Assembly: GCA_947495035.1 (NCBI GenBank)
Contig: CANLXI010000028.1
Coordinates: forward strand, 26,935 to 90,934
Length of the DNA stretch: 64,000 nucleotides
Origin: an uncultured Granulosicoccus sp.
Lineage (GTDB): Bacteria > Pseudomonadota > Gammaproteobacteria > Granulosicoccales > Granulosicoccaceae
Direction of reading: 5' to 3'
Below are positions 1 to 7,586 of the stretch, one piece after another; position 1 is the stretch's first letter; each line of letters starts with the position of its first letter. A program made the position numbers and the translations under genes. Under the pieces are notes generated by a model, which saw only the letters and a list, made by a program, of their open reading frames with translations, had not been told where the DNA came from and did not search any database.

Positions 1-1
1 T

Positions 2-547
2 ATCGAATCCTCCTTCACCTATTTCAACAAGGATGCGGGCAACATGCGCAATCAGCTTGAACTGGGGGGCGGTGCCTTGCCGGATATCGGCGTCTATCCG
101 ACCGTCTGCGCACGCTTTGCCACTGGCATGGAGCCGCAGTATGCCAACGCCAGTGTCGAATTCGATCCGGATTTCAAGACCGACCGCTATGCCAGCGTGC
201 AACTGAGTTTCGATGGAGTCGACATGAGCTTCTACGTCAGCACCCAGATGGCCAATCGGCAGACCATGGTGTTCCATGGCGACAAGGGCTTCATCGAGCT
301 CAGCGCTCCATTCAATTCCAATCTGTACGAAGGGGATGAAGTGCGGGTACACAATGCGAAGCACAACGATACCCGTACCTACCGGTTCACCGGCATCAAT
401 CAGTACCGCCTGGAGGTCGAAGCCTTCTGCCGGGCTGTTGCAGGCCGGAAACAACCGGTGTTCACGCTGGAGGAGTCGGTTCTCAATCAGAAGGTCATTG
501 ATGCCATATACAAGTCTGGCAAGAGCGGCAAGCGTGTGAAGATCTGA
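2..547 (+). CDS. Gfo/Idh/MocA-family oxidoreductase, C-terminal part (5' end outside window)
   Basis: The reading frame is already open at base 2, so the gene starts upstream and only about 181 C-terminal residues are visible. The segment 'GGGALPDIGVYP' near the start is the helix and substrate-loop signature of the C-terminal domain of NAD(P)-dependent Gfo/Idh/MocA sugar dehydrogenases, and the following beta-rich stretch fits that domain. The N-terminal Rossmann fold is not in view. These enzymes oxidise or reduce sugars, inositols or related polyols. A nitroreductase-like gene follows after 16 bases on the same strand and may share the transcript. The substrate cannot be judged. Confidence 0.85.
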   Translation: MESSFTYFNKDAGNMRNQLELGGGALPDIGVYPTVCARFATGMEPQYANASVEFDPDFKTDRYASVQLSFDGVDMSFYVSTQMANRQTMVFHGDKGFIELSAPFNSNLYEGDEVRVHNAKHNDTRTYRFTGINQYRLEVEAFCRAVAGRKQPVFTLEESVLNQKVIDAIYKSGKSGKRVKI

Positions 548-563
548 TATCGGGGGAAATGCC

Positions 564-1283
564 ATGAATCAAGAGAAGGGTGAATCGATGCAAGCCGAGT
601 CCGAGATTGTCGACCGGGTCATTCGATCCCGACATACGCGCAAGGTGATGCTGTCGCCGGACAGTCTGTCAGAGGCGGCGGCCGTGTGGACCTCCGAGCA
701 TGAACAGGCGCTGCGTACGATGATTGAAGGTGCCGCCTGGGCTCCGTTTCATCGCCGGGCCCATGAAGCAACGCATCGTCAGGGAGCGCTGGACTCGGTG
801 GTTCCCTGGCGTTTTCATGTACTGGACAAGCCAGCCTGTCTTGCCTTGCTGAATCATCTGCAGATGCAGGCAGAGAGTGACGCCGATCCTCGCTGGGCGC
901 GTGCCTGGCAGTCGAAGATCAAGAACATGCTGTCAGCCTGTGGCGCTCTGGTGCAGGCGACCTGGTTGCCTGATCCGGCTGAAACCGGTGATGAGCCGCA
1001 ACTGACGGACAACAATGTCGAGCATATCGCAGCCACCGGCGCCGCCATACAGAATCTGTTGCTGGCCGCCGAGGCTCGCGGCTGGCGCAGCTACTGGTCC
1101 AGCGGCGGAATTCTGCGAGATCCTCAGGTGTTCGAATACCTGGGCATCGGCGCTCGCGAATCACTGCTGGGCTCCGTGTTCCTGACCCCGGTGGAGGCCG
1201 AGGGGGTCACTCTGATCCATGGCGGTCTGCGCGACCAGCGAGGGGAGACTGGCAGCTGGTCCAGATGGGTGCAGCTGCCCTGA
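564..1283 (+). CDS. nitroreductase-family protein
   Basis: The 239-residue protein has the overall pattern of FMN-dependent nitroreductases: an N-terminal 'RSRHTRK' corresponding to the FMN-phosphate-binding Arg/Ser stretch, a central 'AATGAAIQNLLLAAEARGWRSYW' region matching the conserved helix of the fold, and a late 'LGSVFLTP' strand. Such enzymes transfer electrons from NAD(P)H to nitro compounds, quinones or specialised substrates. Two starts are possible, 564 with GGGGGA upstream and 588 with GAAGGG upstream; 564 is used. It follows the oxidoreductase by 16 bases. The reaction is unknown. A distinct nitroreductase lies at 45502-46200. Confidence 0.75.
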   Translation: MNQEKGESMQAESEIVDRVIRSRHTRKVMLSPDSLSEAAAVWTSEHEQALRTMIEGAAWAPFHRRAHEATHRQGALDSVVPWRFHVLDKPACLALLNHLQMQAESDADPRWARAWQSKIKNMLSACGALVQATWLPDPAETGDEPQLTDNNVEHIAATGAAIQNLLLAAEARGWRSYWSSGGILRDPQVFEYLGIGARESLLGSVFLTPVEAEGVTLIHGGLRDQRGETGSWSRWVQLP

Positions 1284-1287
1284 CACC

Positions 1288-2475
1288 TCAGGGTTGCTGG
1301 GACAGTACGTCCCAGCAGGCGCCCATGGTGTGGTAATCGGTTTTTCCCGGAGGTGATTTCAGCTTGTCGAACTCGCTGCCGTCGCGATTGCGGATGCGGA
1401 ACCAGGCCCCTTGCTGGTGATCGATCAGGTGTTGCCAGCTGTACTCCCAGAGTCGATCATAGTCATCGGCAAAGCGTGTCTCGCCGGTGATTCGATACAG
1501 CCTCCAGGCAGCCGCAAAGGCTTCGGCATGCACCCAGAAATACTTGTGTGCATCGCTGAAGCTGCCGTCGGGCGCAAAGCCGTAGACCAGCCCTCCGTAG
1601 TCTTCATCCCAGCCGTGCTTCATGGCCACGTCATACAGCTCGGTAGCCCGTTTCACCCACAGCGGATTGGGGTTTTCCTGATTGAGCGTCAGCAGCAGTT
1701 TGGTCCACTCGACCTGATGACCCGGTTGAAAGCCCCAGGGCTTGAACAGATCGTCGGGTTTGTCGATGTTGTACTGCATGTCGGCTTGCCACTGCGTATC
1801 GTAGTGTTCCCAGATCATGCCGTTGTTGAGTTCTGCCAGTTCCACCGCAAAGCGTTGTGCAAGCAACTCGGCCCTGTCCAGATAACGTTTCTGCCGAGTG
1901 GCCTGCCATGCTGCCAGCAGCGCTTCACACGAGTGCATGTTGGCATTCTGACCGCGATAGGGGTCCAGCACGGTCAGGGTGCTGTCCAGTTCATCGGCAT
2001 AGGCTCGGCCGTCAGCATCCCAGAAGTGTTCTTCCATGAAATGCCAGACATCATCGATGATTTCGGCAGCTTCAACGATGCCGGCCTGCACACAGCTGGC
2101 AGCTGCAAGCATCACGAAGGCATGTCCGTAGGCCATGGCTCGACCATCACTGACCTGCCCGTTCTCGATTACCCAGGCATAGTGCCCGTCGGGCTGCCGG
2201 TGCATCGACTGCAGATAGTCCAGTCCCCTGATTGCCCACAGCCGATGCTGTTCGGAGCCGTGGATTCGGTAGGCAGTGGCATAGTTGAATACGAAACGGG
2301 TCGAGCTGACCAGGTGCCGCATGCCCGGATCATACACAGTGCCGTCATCCATGAAACACTGGTGAAAGCCGCCGTCCGGGGCCAGCACATGCGGTTCGTA
2401 GAAGTCGAGTATGGACTGGATGTGCTGTTGCAGGAAGTCCGGAGACCGGAAGCTGGGCATTTGGAGTGTATTCAT
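1288..2475 (-). CDS. AGE-family sugar isomerase/epimerase (YihS/mannose isomerase type)
   Basis: This is an (alpha/alpha)6-barrel protein of the N-acylglucosamine 2-epimerase superfamily, 395 residues from the ATG at 2475. The histidines used by YihS-type aldose-ketose isomerases can be seen in 'NANMHSCEALLAA', 'GHQVEWTKLLL' and 'DYHTMGACWDVL'. It probably interconverts an aldose and its ketose (mannose/fructose or a relative) in the cytoplasm. The frame stays open upstream to 2526, but homologues begin near the chosen start. No Shine-Dalgarno precedes this ATG. Instead a TATACT sequence (minus strand, 2487-2482) lies six bases upstream, raising the possibility of a leaderless transcript. It converges on the upstream nitroreductase gene with only four bases between them. 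Confidence 0.87.
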   Translation of the reverse strand: MNTLQMPSFRSPDFLQQHIQSILDFYEPHVLAPDGGFHQCFMDDGTVYDPGMRHLVSSTRFVFNYATAYRIHGSEQHRLWAIRGLDYLQSMHRQPDGHYAWVIENGQVSDGRAMAYGHAFVMLAAASCVQAGIVEAAEIIDDVWHFMEEHFWDADGRAYADELDSTLTVLDPYRGQNANMHSCEALLAAWQATRQKRYLDRAELLAQRFAVELAELNNGMIWEHYDTQWQADMQYNIDKPDDLFKPWGFQPGHQVEWTKLLLTLNQENPNPLWVKRATELYDVAMKHGWDEDYGGLVYGFAPDGSFSDAHKYFWVHAEAFAAAWRLYRITGETRFADDYDRLWEYSWQHLIDHQQGAWFRIRNRDGSEFDKLKSPPGKTDYHTMGACWDVLSQQP

Positions 2476-2481
2476 GATCGC

Positions 2482-2487
2482 AGTATA
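2482..2487 (-). promoter_or_regulatory. candidate -10 element for the AGE isomerase gene
   Basis: The minus strand reads TATACT, one mismatch from the sigma70 -10 consensus, and ends six bases before the ATG at 2475. Normal -10 to +1 spacing would put transcription initiation at or next to the start codon. I see no convincing -35 hexamer at 16-18 bases, so this is tentative. Confidence 0.3.
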
Positions 2488-2675
2488 ACCCTGTCTGATG
2501 GAACGACCGAATGCCGTATCGCGCACTCAGCTAGTATCATGTACCAAAATGCCTGCGAGACGGCTTTTGCAGATAACCCGGTAATTCAGAGTTGTCGCCA
2601 GGTGGTCGCTAAGGCTGTTGTAGTGGAACACGCCTGCTGCCGCATTCCGGCAGCCAGACAACCTGTAGACCGAGC

Positions 2676-4106
2676 ATGAACAGAACAGACGATATCAGCA
2701 AGGCCGTGAGTTCCCGCACGACCATCAACAAGGCTCTGCGACTCAATCTCGATGAGAAGAAGTACGGCACCATTGCCGAGATCGGTGCCGGTCAGGAAGT
2801 GGCCAGGCAGTTCTTCCTGGCGGGGGCTGCTGCAGGCACCATCGCCAAGACGATGTCTGCCTACGACATGCAGTTCTCCGATGCCATCTATGGCACCCAG
2901 GAAGGCGGAAGATACGTCAGCAAGGCCCGTGTGAAGGCCATGCTGGACAAGGAGTTCTCCCTGGTGCTGGAGCGGGTCGGGACATCCCGGTCCCGCTCGT
3001 CACGCTTCTTTTCCTACGCCGCAACGGTGTCGGCGAAGAGCTTCAATCGGGATAATGAATGCCATTCCTGGTGCGGTATCCGAATCCAGATGTATCCTGG
3101 TGCGGAGCCATCGGACATTCTGGTGCATGTGCGCATGCGCGAAAAGACTGCCGAACTGCAACAGGACACCCTTGGCATTCTGGGGGTCAATCTGATCTAT
3201 GCCGCGTTCTACTACTTCGAGGATGCGCGCAAGATCATCGACTCGCTGAGCGACAATCTGAATCCGGAAGCCATCGAGATCGATTCCATCGAATTTCGCG
3301 GGCCGTATTTCGAGGATCTGGACAACCGCGCCATGAACCTGCATCTCATTCGCAGCTGGAAGACTCGCGCAGTGATGTTCGAGCCCGACGGTAGCATCGT
3401 GGTACCGGCGGAAATGCTCTACAAGAAGAACGTGCTGACCATACGGGGCTCCTTCCGACCGGTTACCCGGCTGAACGTGGACATGATCGAACAGGGGTTT
3501 GCCTCCTTCAGTCAACAGGACGGGGTCGAGGCGAACAACAGTATCGTTCTGGCGGAAATATCATTGAATGATCATTTCGGCAAGGACCTGATGGTGCCGG
3601 AGGAAGACCTGCTGGCCCGCGTCAGTCTGCTCAATGCGCTGGGTTACAGTGTCATGGTGTCGGATTACACACGTTATTTTTCGTTACGTGCCTATTTCAG
3701 GCAATTCACGGCGCTGCAGATCGGTATCGTGCTGGGCATGGCAAACGTCAAGGAAATATTCGACGAAGACAAGTATGTCGGCGTGGAAGGCGGCATGCTG
3801 GAGGGGTTTGGCAAGCTGTTTCCGGACAATACCCGTCTGTTCATCTACCCGGAACTGGATTCGCGCAAGGAAGTGGCTGATTACACCAGCGTCGAGGTGG
3901 ACTCCCACGTACGCTTTCTGTACAGGCATTTGCTGGAAAACCGCTTCATTACCGGTATCGATTGCAGTGACCCCGAACTGCTGAATATCTATTCGCGTGA
4001 AGTCCTGACCATGCTGTCCAACGGCCGTGAGGGGTGGGAACAATGCGTTCCCGAACAGGCGGTTGCCTTGATCAAGTCCAACCGTCTGTTCGGTTTTCGC
4101 GGCTGA
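2676..4106 (+). CDS. conserved protein of unknown function, 476 aa
   Basis: A long, soluble-looking protein with no signal peptide or obvious membrane segment. It starts with a polar leader followed by 'TIAEIGAGQEVARQFF', and has a histidine- and aspartate-poor middle rich in beta pattern. I recall a family with the same leader ('KALRLNLDEKKYGTIAEIGAGQEVARxFF') in cyanobacteria and other Gram-negatives, carrying unreliable automatic labels such as TonB receptor or nicotinate-nucleotide adenylyltransferase. Nothing in this sequence supports either label: there is no beta-barrel plug and no nucleotidyltransferase HxGH motif. It is transcribed alone, divergent from the AGE isomerase, with about 200 bases between the starts. 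Function unknown. Confidence 0.85.
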   Translation: MNRTDDISKAVSSRTTINKALRLNLDEKKYGTIAEIGAGQEVARQFFLAGAAAGTIAKTMSAYDMQFSDAIYGTQEGGRYVSKARVKAMLDKEFSLVLERVGTSRSRSSRFFSYAATVSAKSFNRDNECHSWCGIRIQMYPGAEPSDILVHVRMREKTAELQQDTLGILGVNLIYAAFYYFEDARKIIDSLSDNLNPEAIEIDSIEFRGPYFEDLDNRAMNLHLIRSWKTRAVMFEPDGSIVVPAEMLYKKNVLTIRGSFRPVTRLNVDMIEQGFASFSQQDGVEANNSIVLAEISLNDHFGKDLMVPEEDLLARVSLLNALGYSVMVSDYTRYFSLRAYFRQFTALQIGIVLGMANVKEIFDEDKYVGVEGGMLEGFGKLFPDNTRLFIYPELDSRKEVADYTSVEVDSHVRFLYRHLLENRFITGIDCSDPELLNIYSREVLTMLSNGREGWEQCVPEQAVALIKSNRLFGFRG

Positions 4107-4124
4107 TGATGCAATCGTCAGTTG

Positions 4125-4140
4125 CAGCCCAGCAGGGCTG
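4125..4140. terminator. hairpin after the unknown gene
   Basis: CAGCCC and GGGCTG form a perfect 6-bp stem around AGCA, 18 bases after the stop codon of the 476-residue protein. No T-run follows, so it may act with Rho or only as mRNA 3' end protection. Confidence 0.35.
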
Positions 4141-4194
4141 AGGCCCGGCTGGCTGCAGACTGCCCGGGAGATCGCAATGCCGGCCGCAGATGGC

Positions 4195-4212
4195 GCCTGA
4201 GCCGGCTCAGGC
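4195..4212. terminator. 18-bp perfect palindrome overlapping the acuI stop codon
   Basis: GCCTGAGCC is followed directly by its reverse complement GGCTCAGGC. In RNA this can fold as a 7-bp stem with a CCGG loop. It covers the stop codon (4207-4209) of the minus-strand acuI gene and lies between two convergent genes, so it may serve as a two-way 3' end. There is no U-run on either strand. Confidence 0.4.
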
Positions 4213-5199
4213 GTTCACATCCACGACCACACGGCCCTTGATCTGACCCTTGAGAATCTGTGCTCCCAATTCGGGCAGGTCGGCCAGGGTGGCAGTCTGG
4301 ATCATGCCTTCGAGCTTCTCCATCGGCAGTGATTCGGAGAGCTTCTTCCAGGCGGCCAGGCGGTTGTCATAGGGCTGCATGACGGAATCGATGCCCAGCA
4401 GGTTCACCCCGCGAAGCAGAAACGGAATGACGGTCGCCGGCAGTTTTGCACCACCGGCCAGACCGATGGAGGCGGCACTGGCACCGTATTTCAGCTGACC
4501 GAGTACGCGGGCCAGCATGGCGCCTCCCACGGCGTCTACACAGCCAGCCCAGGTTTCGGCTTCCAGTGGCTTCTTGACCGTCTCTTCAAGATCTTCTCGA
4601 GGCACGATGGTCGTGGCACCCAGTTCCTTCAGATACTCGGCGGTCTCCGGTCGTCCGGTCACCGCTGCCACCTCATGGCCCAGGTTGCTCAGAATGGCCG
4701 TTGCCACTGAACCCACACCACCGGCAGCTCCGGTGACCAGTACCTGGCCCTGACCCGGCGTCAGACCATGTTTCTCCAGCGCCATGACGGCCAGCATGGC
4801 GGTAATGCCGGCTGTACCCACGGCCATGGCCTGATAGGTGGACAATCCGTCTGGCAGTGGAACCAGCCAGTCGGCCTTGACGGACGCTTTCTGGGAATAG
4901 CCTCCCCACCAGGCCTCACCCACGCGCCAGCCGGTCAGGACTACCTTGTCGCCTGTCTTGTAACGCGGGTCGCTGGAGCTTTCTACCGTGCCGGCAAAGT
5001 CGATGCCGGGTACATGTGGGTAGTTTCTGACCAGGCCACCTCCGGGTCCGACGCACAAACCGTCCTTGTAGTTGACCGTCGAGTATTCCACGGCCACGAG
5101 GACCTCACCATCGGGCAACTGGCTTTCTTCCAACTGCCGCACGCTGGCCGAGGTCTTGCCTTCGTCGTCTCGCTCTACGAGCAATGCCTTGAAACTCAT
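4207..5199 (-). CDS. acuI: acrylyl-CoA reductase (NADPH), MDR family
   Basis: A 330-residue zinc-independent medium-chain dehydrogenase/reductase of the AcuI/YhdH family. It has 'STVNYKDGL' near the N-terminus, 'YPHVPGIDFAGTV' after it, and the nucleotide-binding 'VLVTGAAGGVGSVA' around residue 150. Family members reduce acryloyl-CoA to propionyl-CoA with NADPH; this detoxifies acrylate and completes acrylate/3-hydroxypropionate breakdown during dimethylsulfoniopropionate use in marine bacteria. No DMSP lyase or propionyl-CoA genes are adjacent, so the pathway link is inference. The length matches the family. It is divergent from trhO, with 171 bases between the starts. Confidence 0.88.
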   Translation of the reverse strand: MSFKALLVERDDEGKTSASVRQLEESQLPDGEVLVAVEYSTVNYKDGLCVGPGGGLVRNYPHVPGIDFAGTVESSSDPRYKTGDKVVLTGWRVGEAWWGGYSQKASVKADWLVPLPDGLSTYQAMAVGTAGITAMLAVMALEKHGLTPGQGQVLVTGAAGGVGSVATAILSNLGHEVAAVTGRPETAEYLKELGATTIVPREDLEETVKKPLEAETWAGCVDAVGGAMLARVLGQLKYGASAASIGLAGGAKLPATVIPFLLRGVNLLGIDSVMQPYDNRLAAWKKLSESLPMEKLEGMIQTATLADLPELGAQILKGQIKGRVVVDVNA

Positions 5200-5370
5200 G
5201 ATTTTCCGTATTCCAGTTGTTGACCCAGACAGGAATCCTGCCCGACTGTCCCTATATTGTCGACCATCTGGCAGGCGAAATCGGTTCGTCCGGCCGCGAA
5301 ACGCCCTTGCGGGGGGATGCGGCTGTTAAAATGCGGCCCATTGTCTTTTCTCTTCACGGGTAGTTCAGTG

Positions 5371-6186
5371 ATGTCCGACGCGCCCATCGTCAATCTTTCC
5401 GGTTACCGCTTTGTGCATCTGGATGACCTGCCGGCCATACAGTCCGCCATGAAACAGGCTTTCAGCGAGGTCGGCCTGCAGGGGTCGGTCATGCTCGCTT
5501 CGGAAGGCATCAATGTGTCGATTGCAGGTACACGCGAACAGGTCACGGCCGCCCGCCAATGGTTCGATCAGGACCCCCGGTTTGCCGATCTGTGGCTCAA
5601 GGAAAGCTATTCGGCGGATGTGCCGTATCGTCGCCTGCGCATACGCAGGCGCACCGAGATCATCGCCTTCGACGGGCAGGATTCCGAGAAGCTGCAGGCA
5701 CGGCGTCCGCCTGCGCCTTCGCTGGCACCGGAAACGCTGTGCCAGTGGCTGGATGAGTCCAGAGACATGACCTTGCTGGATACGCGCAACGATTACGAGA
5801 TCGTATCGGGGACCTTTCCGGCGTCCACACACTTGAATATCAAGCACTTCCGCAACTTCAAGGTGGCGGTCGACAAGGCCCTGGCAGAAGGCCGGCTGGA
5901 CAGGGACAAACCGATGGTGACCTATTGCACCGGCGGAATACGCTGCGAAAAGGCTGCACCGTGGTTACTGGAGAAAGGGTTTCGCGAGGTTTATCAGATT
6001 GAAGGAGGTCTGCTCAACTACCTGCAGAGCTGTGGTTCGCGTCACTGGGAAGGCGATTGTTTCGTCTTCGATGACCGTGTCGAACTGACTCCGGAGCTGC
6101 AGCCTACCGGTGCGGGTTTGTGCGATCACTGTCAGCTGGCTGTCCCCGCTGGTACCGAGTGTCGTTGTCAGCTGGGCCGCCACTGA
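5371..6186 (+). CDS. trhO: tRNA uridine(34) 5-hydroxylase TrhO (YceA)
   Basis: This 271-residue rhodanese-fold protein matches the TrhO/YceA family, which makes 5-hydroxyuridine at the wobble position of some tRNAs using O2. The first ~95 residues are the UPF0176 N-terminal domain ('GLQGSVMLASEGINVSIAG'), followed by a rhodanese domain with the catalytic loop 'CTGGIRCEK' (cysteines at about 186 and 192). The C-terminus carries a cysteine-rich tail ('CDHCQL', 'CRCQLG'). The frame is open upstream to 5257, but homologues begin at the ATG at 5371. A TAAAAT hexamer at 5327-5332 could be its -10 element. Confidence 0.92.
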   Translation: MSDAPIVNLSGYRFVHLDDLPAIQSAMKQAFSEVGLQGSVMLASEGINVSIAGTREQVTAARQWFDQDPRFADLWLKESYSADVPYRRLRIRRRTEIIAFDGQDSEKLQARRPPAPSLAPETLCQWLDESRDMTLLDTRNDYEIVSGTFPASTHLNIKHFRNFKVAVDKALAEGRLDRDKPMVTYCTGGIRCEKAAPWLLEKGFREVYQIEGGLLNYLQSCGSRHWEGDCFVFDDRVELTPELQPTGAGLCDHCQLAVPAGTECRCQLGRH

Positions 6187-6255
6187 CACGCAGCGGCCCG
6201 GCTCAGAGCCCGAGAGGAGCGTCTCCTGTCTTGATCCGTCCTGCCGCTCGTTACC

Positions 6256-7341
6256 TCAGGACATGCCGGCCAGCATGGCTTCGCCGCGTTCGCCGGACTT
6301 TCGTTGCTCGTTGAGGACAACCCGGTTGCGCCCTCGGCGCTTCGCTTCGTACAGGCTGTCATCACTGCGTTTCGCCCAGCTCTCCCAGCTTTCCTCCGAT
6401 TCCAGTTCGGCGACACCGATGCTGATCGTGATACGGCACATACCCGTGAAGTCGGCGGCAGCCACCGCCTGGCGCAAGCGCTCTGCAGTCTCGGTCGCCG
6501 CGCATTGATTGGCACCTTTGAGCACCACCGTGAATTCCTCTCCACCCATGCGGAAAATGGCATCCTCGTCTCGCAGCATGTCTCGCAGCAAATGGCCGAC
6601 CATGCTCAGTACTTGGTCGCCTGCCGCATGGCCTCGGGTATCGTTGAGAAGCTTGAAATTGTCGATGTCGATGGCCAGCAGACTGACGGGCTGACGATAG
6701 CGGTCATGCAGTCTGACCGCCTGCTCCATGCAGTCGTTGTAGGTCAGGCGATTGAGCAGGCCTGTCAGAGGGTCCAGCACCAGTTGTCGTTGCAGCTGCT
6801 GACGTTGACCGTCAATCACGTTCACCATGATGGCTGCAAACAGGCTGACGGCGCCAAGACTGGCAGTGACTCGCAGTGCATAGTCGTTGTCCAGCGTCAT
6901 CCACACCATGGGCATGGCAAAGATCAGGATGGTGAGATTGGCCATCCAGGCACGACGTTCCGACAGCATGCAATAGGCGGCCAGCACGATCGGATAGCAC
7001 CAGAAACTGGCAATGATGCCATCCATGCGGAAAATGTTGGTCATGAACATCATGCCAGCCGGAAACAGGCCATACAGGGTCAGGAATTGATGACAGATGC
7101 CACGCATGGCCATCCAGGCATTGGCCAGCAGTATGAACACCACGGCCATGGATCCGATACCGATGGCCGTCTCGCCGCGTATCAGGTCGTAGACGCCGAC
7201 CGGCAGCATGAAGAGTATGGCTGCCGCAGCAACACCCAATGTGGCCTTCGACCTGAAATCCGTAACAGGGTCGTCTTCATTCCTGACCGATAGTGTGGAA
7301 CTCACCCTGGCTTCTCCCTGCGATGCTGGTTCTTCCGACAC
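6256..7341 (-). CDS. membrane-anchored diguanylate cyclase (GGDEF)
   Basis: The first ~200 of 361 residues contain about five to six hydrophobic segments ('AAAILFMLPVGVY', 'MAVVFILLANAW', 'PIVLAAYCML', 'LGAVSLFAAIMV') and form a membrane sensor region of no recognised class. The C-terminal GGDEF domain has 'LDPLTGLLNR', 'IDIDNFKLLND' and the active-site loop 'GGEEF'. An RDED sequence five residues before GGEEF fits the RxxD inhibitory site, so feedback inhibition by c-di-GMP is likely. It should make c-di-GMP from two GTP. It is divergent from the amylosucrase-like gene across 245 bases. Its stop is 69 bases from that of trhO, which converges on it. Confidence 0.93.
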   Translation of the reverse strand: MSEEPASQGEARVSSTLSVRNEDDPVTDFRSKATLGVAAAAILFMLPVGVYDLIRGETAIGIGSMAVVFILLANAWMAMRGICHQFLTLYGLFPAGMMFMTNIFRMDGIIASFWCYPIVLAAYCMLSERRAWMANLTILIFAMPMVWMTLDNDYALRVTASLGAVSLFAAIMVNVIDGQRQQLQRQLVLDPLTGLLNRLTYNDCMEQAVRLHDRYRQPVSLLAIDIDNFKLLNDTRGHAAGDQVLSMVGHLLRDMLRDEDAIFRMGGEEFTVVLKGANQCAATETAERLRQAVAAADFTGMCRITISIGVAELESEESWESWAKRSDDSLYEAKRRGRNRVVLNEQRKSGERGEAMLAGMS

Positions 7342-7443
7342 CGACCCTGATCCCGGGAAGCGTGTCCTTCTGGTAAGTAAAACAGTAAAACCGGCCCAGT
7401 AGACGTTACTTGAAGCTGTGCCTTGATGACTGGTAATGTTGCC

Positions 7444-7511
7444 CCTGTAGCAGAGCCTGTTTACGTGTCTACAGGTTAACCTTTTGTCAGTGGCCGTGAG
7501 AGAACACTGAC
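7444..7511. promoter_or_regulatory. two inverted repeats in the GGDEF/amylosucrase divergent region
   Basis: CCTGTAG (7444-7450) pairs with CTACAGG (7469-7475), and GTCAGTG (7486-7492) pairs with CACTGAC (7505-7511). Both 7-bp perfect repeats lie in the 245-base divergent intergenic region. They could be operators or 5'-UTR hairpins; no regulator gene is adjacent to help decide. Confidence 0.3.
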
Positions 7512-7586
7512 TTGTCTGTATGGTTAGGTTACACGAGCGGGGGCCTCTGCGCTGTCGATCATTGGAAGTGGCGATTGGCTTGAAGA

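Noticed and set aside
1411..2679. 422-residue plus-strand ORF antisense to the sugar isomerase
   Set aside because: It is a shadow of the isomerase: no recognisable motif, and the minus-strand frame has clear active-site histidines.
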